From assembly GCA_041394885.1 (NCBI GenBank), contig JAWKHI010000045.1, positions 1-64,000 on the forward strand: DNA of 64,000 bases, in the 5' to 3' direction. Numbering within the stretch: position 1 is the first letter of the stretch; every line of letters begins with the position of its first letter. Both the position numbers and the translations under genes were made by a program. Under the pieces are notes generated by a model. The model was given only the letters and a program-made list of their open reading frames with translations, searched no databases and had not been told where the DNA came from. Shown piece by piece: positions 1-8,858 of this stretch. The stretch comes from DSOI01 sp041394885. GTDB taxonomy: Bacteria; Acidobacteriota; Terriglobia; Bryobacterales; Bryobacteraceae.

Positions 1-15
1 CGCACCCCTTCGCGG

Positions 16-777
16 ATGGCTAAGACCACCAAGCTCTTCAAGAGTCCCAAAGGATTCCCCAATGCGCTTGCCGTCACCCCGGAAGGCCTGTGGATCGGCG
101 AACAGAAGCTCTCCGGCGCGCAGGCGGCTTCCTACAAACTGCCCGAACCGAAATCACTCACCGAAAGTGCCTGGCTCGTCGATTGGAACGGCAAACTCCT
201 CAAGACGGTCAGCACGCCTTCCCGGAACACCAGCGGGATGGCCGTCGGCGGCGGCTACGTCTGGATGGTGGCCAACGCCTTGCCGGAGGGCGTGTTTCAG
301 GTGGACATGAATTCCAAACTCGTCAGCCACCGTCAGATCCCGCTTGGCCCGCCCGACAACGGCGGAGGCTCCCATGGCGCCACTTGGCAGGACGGCAAAC
401 TCTGGATCGCCGCTCTCCGTCTCCGCGGCAACCTCCGCGTCGACCCGAAAACATGGCAGCCCGAAATGATGATCCCCTTCTACCAGGCGCCCGGCCGTGA
501 CCGTTATCACGACATCACCTGGGACAACGGCACCATGTGGCAGGTCGTCGCCAACAACAGCACTCGCTACCAGGACAGCCGGCCCGGTCTGGTCCGTTAT
601 GAGGGCGCCACGGGAAAGGTACTCGAAACCGTCGATTTCGTTCCCGGCTCTTGCGATCCCCACGGGCTCGCCATGCACGACGGCAAGCTGATCGCTTGCG
701 ACGCAGGTATCCATCCCGGTTGGCCCAACTACGATAGCCCCACCGCCGGCTGGGTCTTCCAGATCGATTTCATCTGA
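16..777 (+). CDS. Beta-propeller-like protein, possibly 5'-partial
   Basis: A 253-residue protein made of repeated units of the kind seen in NHL, SMP-30 and glutamine-cyclotransferase propellers (for example GLWIGEQKL, YVWMVANALPEG, LWIAALRLRGNL, HGLAMHDGKLIACD). No catalytic signature was recognised. The frame is open back to the window edge, so the ATG at 16 may be internal and a signal peptide may lie outside the window. The interrupted sulfatase starts about 40 bases downstream on the same strand, so the two may be co-transcribed. The fold assignment is by repeat appearance only; substrate and role are unknown. Confidence 0.6.
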   Translation: MAKTTKLFKSPKGFPNALAVTPEGLWIGEQKLSGAQAASYKLPEPKSLTESAWLVDWNGKLLKTVSTPSRNTSGMAVGGGYVWMVANALPEGVFQVDMNSKLVSHRQIPLGPPDNGGGSHGATWQDGKLWIAALRLRGNLRVDPKTWQPEMMIPFYQAPGRDRYHDITWDNGTMWQVVANNSTRYQDSRPGLVRYEGATGKVLETVDFVPGSCDPHGLAMHDGKLIACDAGIHPGWPNYDSPTAGWVFQIDFI

Positions 778-817
778 GCCAAGCACCCGGCCGCACCCAC
801 GGTGATACAACAGGGAG

Positions 818-1771
818 GTGACTCGACGACAGCTCCTCTCCACCGCGGCCGCCGCTCCGGCCGTATTCACGCAGGCCTCGCGCGCCCAGAGCCGCAAACG
901 CAATCTCGTTTTCATCCTTACAGATGATCAACGCTACGATGCCATCGGCGCCCTCGGGCATCCCTTTCTCAAAGGACACACCCCGCATCAGGACCGTCTC
1001 ATCCGCAACGGCGTCAACTTCCAAAACGCTTTCGTGACGTCATCGCTCTGCTCGCCCTCGCGCGCCTCGATTCTCACCGGAATGTACATGCACGCCCACA
1101 AGGTCTTCGATAACTTCTCTCCCCTCTCCGAGAGTCTCCAGACCTTTCCGAAGCTCCTCCAGCAAAACGGCTACCGTACCGGCTTCTTCGGTAAGTGGCA
1201 CATGGGCGGCGATAGCGATGCTCCGCAAAAGGGATTCAATAAGTGGCTCAGCTTCCGGGGCCAGGGCGAGTACGAGAACCCCGAGATCAATGACGATGGG
1301 CGCCGCCGCAAAGCATCCGGCTACATGACCGACATCCTGACCAATGAGTCCAATCGCTTCATCCGGGACAACGCCTCCCAGCCATTCTGTTTGTATCTTT
1401 CTCACAAGGCCGTCCACTCACCCTTCCAGCCTCATCCCAAACACGCCAACCTCTTTTCCGGCATGGACGTCCCCAAGCCCGCTTCCATGACTTACCGGGA
1501 AGAGTACTACCAACATGTCCCGGAATGGGTGAAGCGCCGACGCTATTCCCGTCACGGCGTCGACGGGATGCTCGGACACAGCATGACCTTCGATGACGGC
1601 TATCGCAACTACTGCCGCTCCCTGATCGGCATCGACGATAGCGTCGGCGCCGTGCTCAATCAGTTGGAGGAAAGCCGGTTGCTCAACGACACCCTCATCG
1701 TCTATATGGGCGACAACGGCTACTTATGGGGTGAGCACGGCCTCATCGGACAAAACGCGCTGAGGTATTGA
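818..1771 (+). CDS. Sulfatase, N-terminal two thirds (frame lost at about 1765)
   Basis: A type I sulfatase hydrolysing sulfate esters. Residues 1-24 form a Tat-like signal (TRRQLLSTAAAAP), so export is expected. The metal-binding start FILTDDQRYD follows. Cys78 in CSPSRASILTG is the residue converted to formylglycine in this family. GKWHMGG and the late YMGDNGYLWGEHGL metal/substrate motifs are present. Translation begins at GTG 818, where the Shine-Dalgarno-like GGGAGG overlaps the start codon. The frame stops at 1771, just where homologues continue with a YEESI motif, and that motif reappears one base out of frame. The remainder is described in the next entry. Family assignment is firm; substrate is not. 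Confidence 0.75.
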   Translation: MTRRQLLSTAAAAPAVFTQASRAQSRKRNLVFILTDDQRYDAIGALGHPFLKGHTPHQDRLIRNGVNFQNAFVTSSLCSPSRASILTGMYMHAHKVFDNFSPLSESLQTFPKLLQQNGYRTGFFGKWHMGGDSDAPQKGFNKWLSFRGQGEYENPEINDDGRRRKASGYMTDILTNESNRFIRDNASQPFCLYLSHKAVHSPFQPHPKHANLFSGMDVPKPASMTYREEYYQHVPEWVKRRRYSRHGVDGMLGHSMTFDDGYRNYCRSLIGIDDSVGAVLNQLEESRLLNDTLIVYMGDNGYLWGEHGLIGQNALRY

Positions 1772-2262
1772 AGAGTCCATCCAGGCGTTCCAATGATTAT
1801 ACCTGCCCCGACTCGACTGGCTGAAGCGCAACCGGCTCGCGGAAATGGCGCTCAACACCGACATTGCCCACTCTCCTCGACGCTGCTGGCGTCCCCGGCA
1901 GCCGCGCCACAGACGCACGGCCGGTCGCTCATGCCTCTCATTCAGGGCAAAAAGACAGAATGAAGGCAAGATTTTCGCCTATTGAACACGAATGGGAACA
2001 GTGACTTCCCCTATACACCCACCATCACCGGCCTCCGCACCCATCAAGCGAGCTTCTCATGCAATACCAAGGCGTCTGGGATATCTCGAACTCTATGACC
2101 GAAGGTGACCCAACCAGATGAGACGAACCCTCCGCGACGTAAGAATCTACTATCAACGCGGACGCATGTCGATGAACGTCCCCGCGACCGCAAACCCTCG
2201 TCGACGAGTTGCAGAACCGCCTCTTCCAACCATGTCGGAAACTGGAGGCGACCAGGCGGTGA
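1772..2262 (+). pseudogene. Sulfatase C-terminal remainder, scattered over three frames
   Basis: No single frame is open here, but sulfatase C-terminal motifs can be read in order by switching frames. EESIQ comes right after 1771. Then a stretch reads NTDIA followed by LLDAAGVP near 1855-1890. LMPLIQGK lies near 1930, an aromatic-rich segment near 1975-2050, then ELYD-like and GDPN-like pieces near 2088-2115. A terminal VDELQNRL lies near 2200, with a stop at 2260-2262. At least five single-base insertions or deletions are needed to restore the gene. This fits either decay or poor consensus quality; the intact upstream half favours the latter. Confidence 0.6.
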
Positions 2263-2370
2263 GTGCTAAAGAAGGCGATAAGTTCGCCCTCCAACGCGCT
2301 CAGCGACCCCGATCGGTGGTGTTGCTCTTGAAGCTGCCCTGGCAGTAATGATCACCGCGCGACCTCGCTG

Positions 2371-2909
2371 CTACCCCACTCGGAACTTCGGCAAGTTCAC
2401 TTGATACAACCCCGGGAACCCCGGCGCTTGCCCGCTGAACAGCACCTCGGCGGTCACGCCTCCGATCGTAACCTCGGCCGGAGTCGAGGTTACGCCGTTC
2501 TGAATGGCGCCCATTCCCGTCGCATAGATCTCGATGACGTCCCCTGCCGCTACCGGACTTACTTGCGGCAAAACAATCGCGCCCGCCAGCAGGATGCCGA
2601 AGATTCCTGGATCCACCGCGCGCACCGCCACCCCGGACGCTGTTGCTGCTCCCGAACGGCCAGCGCCACCGTCGTGACCATCACCTCTTACCGCCCGGCG
2701 CCAACGATGCCGGAAACGATGAAGTTGATCTGCCGGTCACTTACGTGTAACCGGCGTCGCCGGAGAACCGTTGATCAGCACCCGCACGCCTTCGAGTTCG
2801 TTTCCGGAAAGGCGGAGCCGCTGCACGCAAGGAGCCGCCCGCCAGGCTGGCCTCGAATATCGTCGCGATGCCGCCCGGCGCAAGCCCCGGCGTAAACGAT
2901 GTGCCGCGT
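2371..2909 (-). pseudogene. Solibacter-type C-terminal domain (TIGR03437-like), frame-disrupted
   Basis: The 3' part of the secreted metalloprotease-like gene upstream. The last 86 codons (2371-2631) are open and read GDVIEIYATGMGAIQNG, VTIGGVTAEVLFSGQAPG and LYQVNLPK. This is the pattern of the Solibacter uncharacterised C-terminal domain found at the end of many exported acidobacterial proteins. Between 2640 and 2909 the beginning of the same domain is visible in other frames: FTPGLAPGGIATIF, then LSGNELEGVRVLINGSPA, then SDRQINFIV-like. At least three frame changes separate it from the intact N-terminal part. The true stop is probably the TAG at 2371-2373. Confidence 0.65.
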
Positions 2910-5237
2910 TCACCACTTCCATTGGCGGCGATCGTCGGCTGACCCAGCCGTTGCCGTCACGCCTACGCTCGAAGCCGCCGCCAGACTCAGCCGCAGCTCG
3001 AGCACCGGACCCGGACCGGGTGTCCAACCGAAACTCGCCTCACCGTTCTCGTTCGTAACCACACGCGCCGTCTGCACCGAGCCTCCCGCCGACGGCGCCC
3101 CAACCACTTCCACCCCCGGATATGGCAGATCGTTCCTATCGGAGACGCGCACGGTCACCGGCTCCGGCAACGGACCCGATCCGGGTGTGGTTTGCTTTGC
3201 CCCTCGCGTGATCGCCAAGCGCAGCGACGCTGCTTGCTCCATCACTTGCACATTGGCGGTTACCGCTCCGTAGCGGGTGTCGGACGGCAATGCCTCCACG
3301 TCGTCCACGCCCGCGCGTGTACCGCGAAGCTCGAACGACACCGATCGCGCCCCGGCCGGTATCGTTACCGAAGCCGGACCGGTGACCAGCCCCCCCGTGC
3401 GGATCAGCATCGTCACCGGTGACTCGGCAGGTGCGCTCAACTCCACCGTCGCCGGCGCCGTCGCGCCGAGTAGGATCCCCGCCGCGGGGAATACCGAGAG
3501 CCGCACGTTCCGCACCAGCGTCGTATCCGCCGCCGCACGGTCTCCGGAGGCGCGCGCGAAGAAACCCTCGAATCCCGCCCGATACCCTTCGAGTTGGGCG
3601 AGGTCGGCGGCGGACGGCGCTTGTCCTTCCTTCGCGAGCAGAATGAACGCAAAGCGGAACCGGCGCTGGGCGACGGTGTAGTCCGGTCTCCGTGGACCCA
3701 CCTCCGCGATCAAATCGTCCATCGTCACGTCGCGCCGCTCGCCGCTGAACGACACGCCCGTCTGCGGCTGCCGGCTCGGATTCGTGATGCTCGAATTCGC
3801 CACGTAGAAAAACGGCGCTACATCACGAGGATCCCGGAAACCCATCAGGTATTGATCGAGCGGTGAGTAACCCTCCACCGTGCCCACGGTGGTGAATCTC
3901 TGGCCCGCGCCCGGCCCGTTGTCGCGGATGCGGTTGCCTTCGAGCAGCGACGCTTCCGAGTTGAACGTGAACGCCCAGTGCGCCGTCTGCCGCCCCAACA
4001 TCGGAAACACCTCGGGATTTGCAGGGTCCCGAACGCTCGCGAAAGCCAGCCACAAATGGCCCGCTTCATGGCCCAGCACCGTCAGCGGCGTGTCCCGGCT
4101 CAGTGCCCGCGACGACACCACCGCGTTTGGATCCACCGGGTATTGGTTCAGGGGGCCCAGATTGAGCACGGCTTGTAATCGCCTCGCCGAACCGAACTCA
4201 CGCCCGGCGTCGGTGATCACATCGCCAATGCCCAGGCGATCGCTGCGGACCGTCACCTCGAACGCCACAGCACCGGCGCTGGCGGGAACGCCCAGATTGT
4301 TGTAGATCACCAGGTAGTCGTAGGCATCGTCGTGCGTCTCGTAAAACTTCTGCGCCGCCAGGACGATGTCCACCGCTTCCACGCTCGAGAAGCCTTCGAT
4401 CACCGCCCCGCCGAAGCTGCGCGTTTCCGGCGTGGAGAACGAAATCAGAGCCGTCGAACCTTGCAGCGATCCCGGCGCGATGCCAACCACCGCGTCGCGC
4501 GAGTTCACTCCCTCCCACGCGAATTGAATGCGTCCATCGGCGAACAGGCTCACTTGAAACGTGTTCAGCGGGCCCGTTCCGAAATCCTGATACTCGGGGA
4601 CGGCGCGCCAGGAAAACGTAACGCGGTCACTGGCGGAACTCATCCGGACGCTTGCCCCCGCGCGGCTCGGATCCAGATCGGCGAACAGCGGCGAGATGCG
4701 CGGCAGCCCCGACGTCATTCGTCCGATCGAGCGCTCCGCCGACAACGAGTCCGCGGCCCCGAACGTCAAATTGCCATCGGAGTTCACGAAGACCCGCGTG
4801 TAAGATTTTCCATAGAACGGGAACGCAAAAGGCAAAGTTCGCTCGCGGCTGTCGTCATCGCCCAACCCGCTCAGCGTCTCCCCGGTCGCGCTCAGCGTTT
4901 CGTCATAGCCGCCTTGCCCGGTTTCGAACTGGTATTGACCGCCGGCAACCCCGCGAAACAGGACGAACCGCCGGTCCAGGTTAAAGGCATTACGGCGCGA
5001 CACCACGCCTGTGTCGTCCATGATCACGATGTTGCCTTCGTCGCGGGACGCAGCTTTGCGCGTGGCGCCGGCCCGCACAGCCACCGGTTTCCCCGCGGCA
5101 GCCGCCATGGACTTGCGGTGCAGGAAGAGCTCCTCCTGGGACCGGTCCCGGTAGGTTCCGCATGTTTGCCGGTCCAGCCGGGCCTCCGCCAATGCCGCAA
5201 AAAGGAACAATAGAGCGAACAGGTTCGTCTTCTTCAT
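2910..5237 (-). CDS. Secreted metalloprotease-like protein (C-terminal end frameshifted)
   Basis: 775 residues are open from ATG 5237. A signal peptide (KKTNLFALLFLFAALAEA) comes first. Around residues 130-270 there is a beta-rich segment with PFYGKSYTRVFVNSDGNL, resembling nidogen-like domains. At about residue 388 lies VLGHEAGHLWLAF, a zincin-type HExxH motif. It is followed by AHWAF, LLEGNRIRDNG and YSPLDQYLMGFRDP, a pattern I associate with exported acidobacterial proteins. The last 200 residues are Ig-like repeats. The gene then runs, out of frame, into a TIGR03437-type domain. A zinc protease is inferred from HEAGH only; the third ligand was not identified. The frame is open further upstream, but the signal peptide fixes the start. 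Confidence 0.65.
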   Translation of the reverse strand: MKKTNLFALLFLFAALAEARLDRQTCGTYRDRSQEELFLHRKSMAAAAGKPVAVRAGATRKAASRDEGNIVIMDDTGVVSRRNAFNLDRRFVLFRGVAGGQYQFETGQGGYDETLSATGETLSGLGDDDSRERTLPFAFPFYGKSYTRVFVNSDGNLTFGAADSLSAERSIGRMTSGLPRISPLFADLDPSRAGASVRMSSASDRVTFSWRAVPEYQDFGTGPLNTFQVSLFADGRIQFAWEGVNSRDAVVGIAPGSLQGSTALISFSTPETRSFGGAVIEGFSSVEAVDIVLAAQKFYETHDDAYDYLVIYNNLGVPASAGAVAFEVTVRSDRLGIGDVITDAGREFGSARRLQAVLNLGPLNQYPVDPNAVVSSRALSRDTPLTVLGHEAGHLWLAFASVRDPANPEVFPMLGRQTAHWAFTFNSEASLLEGNRIRDNGPGAGQRFTTVGTVEGYSPLDQYLMGFRDPRDVAPFFYVANSSITNPSRQPQTGVSFSGERRDVTMDDLIAEVGPRRPDYTVAQRRFRFAFILLAKEGQAPSAADLAQLEGYRAGFEGFFARASGDRAAADTTLVRNVRLSVFPAAGILLGATAPATVELSAPAESPVTMLIRTGGLVTGPASVTIPAGARSVSFELRGTRAGVDDVEALPSDTRYGAVTANVQVMEQAASLRLAITRGAKQTTPGSGPLPEPVTVRVSDRNDLPYPGVEVVGAPSAGGSVQTARVVTNENGEASFGWTPGPGPVLELRLSLAAASSVGVTATAGSADDRRQWKW

Positions 5238-5348
5238 TGCAGGAACGAGGGCATTCTCCGATCCGATGGCATACTGGTTCAAACCCCGCCGAGTCTGAGG
5301 TTCCCTCCGCATCCTCATTGTAAGATACGATTGGAGGCTCAATTTTAC

Positions 5349-6218
5349 ATGCCCTTTTGCACTACATGCGGCAACCAGGTTGGTGACGGCGCGCGGTTCT
5401 GTCCAGGCTGCGGTGGATCGATGGCGGCGTCGTCCGCCGGTGCCGTGGCCCCCGCTTATTCCGCCAGCGCGGAACCGATCGAGTATGAAATCCATGGCGA
5501 CAATCTCCAGGTGGCGCGTGTGAAGCTACGCCGCGGCCAAGAAGTGTTCGCCGAAGCCGGCAAGATGGTCTACAAGACTACTTCGGTGCAGTGGGAAACC
5601 AAGATGAGCGGTGAGTCGCTCGGCGAGAAGCTCTGGGGCGCGGTCAAACGCAAGGCGATGGGCGAGTCGTTGTTCATGACCCATTTTCGCGCCACCGCCG
5701 ACGGCGAAGTGGGCTTTGCCGGCGATTATCCCGGACGCATTCAAACCTTCGAACTGAAGCCGGGCCAGAGCTGGCTGGTGCAGCGCGATAGCTTCCTCGC
5801 CGCCGAACGCTCTGTCCAGTTAAACATCGCCTTTGTCAAAAAGCTCGGCGCGGGATTCTTCGGCGGCGAAGGCTTCATTCTCGAAAAGCTCACCGGACCC
5901 GGGATCGTATTCATCCACGCCGGCGGCGACCAGTTGGAATTCAATCTCGCGCCCGGCGAATCGATGCAGGTGGACACCGGCTGCATCGTCGGCTTTGAGG
6001 AGTCGGTCCACTACGACATTCAGTTCGTCGGCGGCGTCAAGACGGCGCTATTCGGCGGCGAAGGACTTTTCCTTGCAACCGTAACCGGCCCCGGCCGCGT
6101 CATCATCCAAAGCATGACGCTCGAGAAGTTGCGCCGCGAACTGGCTCCGTCCCGCACCGGCGGAGACGAGCGTTCCGGGCTCGCCGCGCTCGGCGGTATT
6201 TTCGGAAGTGAGGACTAA
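5349..6218 (+). CDS. Zinc-ribbon plus AIM24 (TIGR00266)-family protein
   Basis: A 289-residue protein. Residues 4-22 form a zinc ribbon with two CxxC knuckles (CTTCGNQ and CPGCGG). After a short Ala/Pro linker, about residues 45-275 match the AIM24/TIGR00266 beta-barrel family (YEIHGDNLQVARVKL, GEKLWGAVKRKAMGES, PGRIQTFEL, GGEGFILEKLTGPG, repeated as GGEGLFLATVTGPG). The molecular role of the family in bacteria is not established. ATG 5349 was chosen because GGAGG at 5333-5337 sits about 11 bases upstream; an in-frame TTG at 5331 overlaps that site. The next gene follows after 6 bases, suggesting co-transcription. Confidence 0.8.
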   Translation: MPFCTTCGNQVGDGARFCPGCGGSMAASSAGAVAPAYSASAEPIEYEIHGDNLQVARVKLRRGQEVFAEAGKMVYKTTSVQWETKMSGESLGEKLWGAVKRKAMGESLFMTHFRATADGEVGFAGDYPGRIQTFELKPGQSWLVQRDSFLAAERSVQLNIAFVKKLGAGFFGGEGFILEKLTGPGIVFIHAGGDQLEFNLAPGESMQVDTGCIVGFEESVHYDIQFVGGVKTALFGGEGLFLATVTGPGRVIIQSMTLEKLRRELAPSRTGGDERSGLAALGGIFGSED

Positions 6219-6224
6219 ACGGTT

Positions 6225-7202
6225 TTGACCTGGCTCATCGGATTGCTCGCGCTCCAGATTTCGTTTCCCGAGAAAGCGATCCGTAAGGCCGAACCAAAGG
6301 CTGAGATCGTCAGCCTCCACACGGTGTGGAACCTCGCTCCCCACAACGCATTTACTGACCTGGTTCTTTTCGAGGGGCGTTGGTTCCTCGCCTTCCGGGA
6401 AGGGGAAAAGCACGCCTCGGCCGACGGAGCCATCCGCATTCTTACCTCTCCGGACGCGGACCGCTGGCAGACCGCGGCCGTCATCAAGTACCCCGTCGCG
6501 GACTTGCGCGACCCCAAGCTGACGATCGCGCCGCACCGGCGGCTGATGTTGACCACCGCCGGGGCCATGCATGCCTCCTCCGATGCCAAGCACAAGACCT
6601 TCGCATGGTTTTCGCCCAACGGAAAGGACTGGAGTGAGCCGGTCATGATCGGCGATCCGAACATGTGGCTCTGGCGCGTGCAATGGCATCGCGGAAAAGC
6701 ATTCAGCTTCGGATACAGCACCGTGGAGCCGAGACTGCTGCGGTCTTATGTGAGCGGCGACGGGGAAAAATTCCAGACGCTCAATCCGGCTGTCATCGAG
6801 GGCGACTATGCCAACGAATCGTCGCTCCTTTTCCTGCCGGACGAAACTGCCCTGTGCCTGCTCCGGCGCGATCCCAAGAACGCCCTGCTCGGACGGAGCC
6901 GTCCGCCCTATCGGGGATGGGAATGGTCGGATCTGGGTGTCCGCGTGGGCGGCCCGCACATACTCCGCCTTGACGATGGCCGCATCGTGGCGGCGGTGCG
7001 CCTTTACGACGGCAAGGTCCGTACATCGCTCTGTTGGCTCCTTCCGGAAGACAACAAGCTGGTGGAGTTTCTCGCGCTGCCCTCGGGCGGCGACAGCAGC
7101 TACGCCGGGCTCGTGTTCCACGATGGTTTGCTGCACGTGAGCTACTATTCCTCACACGAAGGCCGAACCAGTATCTATCTCGCGAAAGTGAAGCTCCCAT
7201 GA
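6225..7202 (+). CDS. Exo-sialidase-like (six-bladed propeller) exported protein
   Basis: A 325-residue protein starting at TTG 6225, preceded by GTGAGGA. A short hydrophobic N-terminus (MTWLIGLLALQI) could be a signal peptide. The body has the sialidase-superfamily rhythm: FREGEKHASADGAIRI, SPDADRW, AWFSPNGKDWSEP with Asp-box-like spacing, FQTLNPAVIEGDYANESSL, and LVFHDGLLHVSYYSSHEG near the end. I do not see the complete Arg triad and Tyr/Glu pair of a true sialidase with certainty, so a glycosidase activity is only inferred. It overlaps the following lipoprotein gene by ATGA at 7199-7202, implying translational coupling. Confidence 0.6.
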   Translation: MTWLIGLLALQISFPEKAIRKAEPKAEIVSLHTVWNLAPHNAFTDLVLFEGRWFLAFREGEKHASADGAIRILTSPDADRWQTAAVIKYPVADLRDPKLTIAPHRRLMLTTAGAMHASSDAKHKTFAWFSPNGKDWSEPVMIGDPNMWLWRVQWHRGKAFSFGYSTVEPRLLRSYVSGDGEKFQTLNPAVIEGDYANESSLLFLPDETALCLLRRDPKNALLGRSRPPYRGWEWSDLGVRVGGPHILRLDDGRIVAAVRLYDGKVRTSLCWLLPEDNKLVEFLALPSGGDSSYAGLVFHDGLLHVSYYSSHEGRTSIYLAKVKLP

Positions 7203-7819
7203 ATGTGCTGATTGCCATCGCCCTCGCCGTATTGGCCGCCTGCTCATCGGCCCCGCCTCCGCCCGCCAAGGAAGAACCTCCGCCGGCCCAGCCGGCAAAA
7301 ATCACGCAGTTTTACGCCTCGCCGCCCGCGATCCCTCCCGGTGACCGCGCTTTGCTTTGTTACGGAGTGGAAGACACCAAGACGGTCCGGCTCGATCCCG
7401 ACGTGGATCGCATCGCTCCCTCGCTTGCGCGCTGCATTGAAGTCCGGCCGAAGTCCACCACGGTCTACACCCTCTATGCGGCCGGCGCCGACGGCGTGGA
7501 GGCGCAAGCCGCCGCCACGGTGGCCATCGATCCGAAAGCGCCGCGGAGCACCTCCGGTGTCGCGGTTGCCGCCGGGCCCACCCTCATCCAGTTCTTCACC
7601 GCCAGCGCGGCCTCCACCACCCCCGGTGGACGTGTCACGATTTGCTACGGCGTCAACGGGGCCAAGAGCGTATCTCTATCTCCGGGTGATCGCGCGCTCG
7701 ACAATTCGGCGCGGGCCTGCTTCAACCAGAACGTGGCCTCCACAACCACATTCACGCTCACGGCGCTCGATGGCTCCGGTGGACGTGATCAGGAAACACT
7801 GACGGTTCGCGTGGAATAA
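7199..7819 (+). CDS. Lipoprotein with two Ig-like repeats
   Basis: A 206-residue protein. The N-terminus MNVLIAIALAVLAACSSA carries a lipobox (LAAC), so the mature protein should be lipid-anchored at Cys15. A Pro-rich linker follows, then two related domains of about 85 residues. Each begins ITQFYASPP/LIQFFTASA, has a central GDRALLCYGVEDTK/GRVTICYGVNGAK strand with one Cys and a second Cys (ARCIEV/ARACFN), and ends STTVYTLYA/STTTFTLTA. The paired Cys suggest one disulfide per domain. No enzyme motif is seen. The start overlaps the stop of the upstream sialidase-like gene. Confidence 0.65.
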   Translation: MNVLIAIALAVLAACSSAPPPPAKEEPPPAQPAKITQFYASPPAIPPGDRALLCYGVEDTKTVRLDPDVDRIAPSLARCIEVRPKSTTVYTLYAAGADGVEAQAAATVAIDPKAPRSTSGVAVAAGPTLIQFFTASAASTTPGGRVTICYGVNGAKSVSLSPGDRALDNSARACFNQNVASTTTFTLTALDGSGGRDQETLTVRVE

Positions 7820-7846
7820 GCTGACAGCGGGCCGGCCGCATGCGGC

Positions 7847-8800
7847 TTAGCGCGCGTAGTAGCCGCGGCGCGCCTGCACCCGCAAGTCTTTGTCGTTGGT
7901 CTTGATCTCCACCTTGCGAAAGGCTCCACCCGTTCCGGGGTCCGACGGTACGTACCCGATCGCATACTGGCTGCGCATCTCTTCCTGGATCTCATCGAAG
8001 ATCGAATCGAGCGACTGCCGCCGCCCGACGTGGAACACTCGTCCTCCGGTCTCCTCGGAGAGCTTTTTCAGATCTCCGTCGCTCGACCCGAAGTAGCCGT
8101 AGGCGCGCTGGTCGACATAATAGATGCTGTAGATGATCGCGTCGGATTTATGCGCGGCTCGAATGGCCTCGTCTCTCGACACGCGGCTGCCGAAGTCCAT
8201 GCCGTCTGTGATCAGCACAATTACCTTGCGCCCCACCTCGCCCTTCAGCTTTTCATTGGCGGCGAGATAGACGGCGTCATACATGATGGTGCCGCGCTGC
8301 TTGGCGTTGGTGGGGCTCGGCATCACGCCGCCCACGGACGTGCTGAGCCGCAGCTCCTCGAGACCCGACCGCAGCAATTTGGGTGAATTGGTGAGGTCCT
8401 GCAGCAACTCCGCCTCGGAGCCGAAGCTGATCAGGAACGCCATATCTTTCTTGCGCAGCACTTTGCCGAAGAACTGGGACGCGGCCTGCCTCTCCACATC
8501 GATCAGCGTCTCCTGGCTCTTGCTCACGTCCACCAGCAGGCCGATGGTCAGCGGCAGATCGGTTTCGCGCGCGAAATAGCGAATCTCCTGTTCCTTGCCT
8601 TCCTCGAAAATACGGAACGAATCTTTCTCCAGATTCTTGACGAACCCGCCCTTCTTCTGTTGGACCGAGCACAGAATGTTGACGATGTCGACGTCCACCT
8701 TGATGGTGGGTTCCTCCTCGGCGGCTGGTTTCTGCGCGGCCAGCGGGAGCAGGGAGAAAGCCAATAGAATCGGGAGTGCGGTCCAACGTGGCATAGTCAT
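7847..8800 (-). CDS. Secreted VWA protein of the acidobacterial type (TIGR03436)
   Basis: A 317-residue exported protein. The signal peptide is PRWTALPILLAFSLLPLAAQ. Residues 35-80 carry the family's opening (IKVDVDIVNILCSV, then DSFRIFEEGKEQEIRYFARE). The von Willebrand A fold starts at LTIGLLVDVSKS with an intact DxSxS metal site at D91, S93 and S95, and continues through VIVLITDGMDFGS. The C-terminus YAIGYVPSD ... RRGYYAR is typical of this lineage-specific family. Function is unknown, presumably metal-dependent protein binding outside the cytoplasm. It ends 28 bases from the stop of the convergent lipoprotein gene. A second ATG two codons in (8794) is an alternative start. Confidence 0.85.
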   Translation of the reverse strand: MTMPRWTALPILLAFSLLPLAAQKPAAEEEPTIKVDVDIVNILCSVQQKKGGFVKNLEKDSFRIFEEGKEQEIRYFARETDLPLTIGLLVDVSKSQETLIDVERQAASQFFGKVLRKKDMAFLISFGSEAELLQDLTNSPKLLRSGLEELRLSTSVGGVMPSPTNAKQRGTIMYDAVYLAANEKLKGEVGRKVIVLITDGMDFGSRVSRDEAIRAAHKSDAIIYSIYYVDQRAYGYFGSSDGDLKKLSEETGGRVFHVGRRQSLDSIFDEIQEEMRSQYAIGYVPSDPGTGGAFRKVEIKTNDKDLRVQARRGYYAR

Positions 8801-8858
8801 ACGATATCGGGTTTTCCGATAGTGGAGACGTGCAGGGCCCGGAACCAGTTTCCTTACG

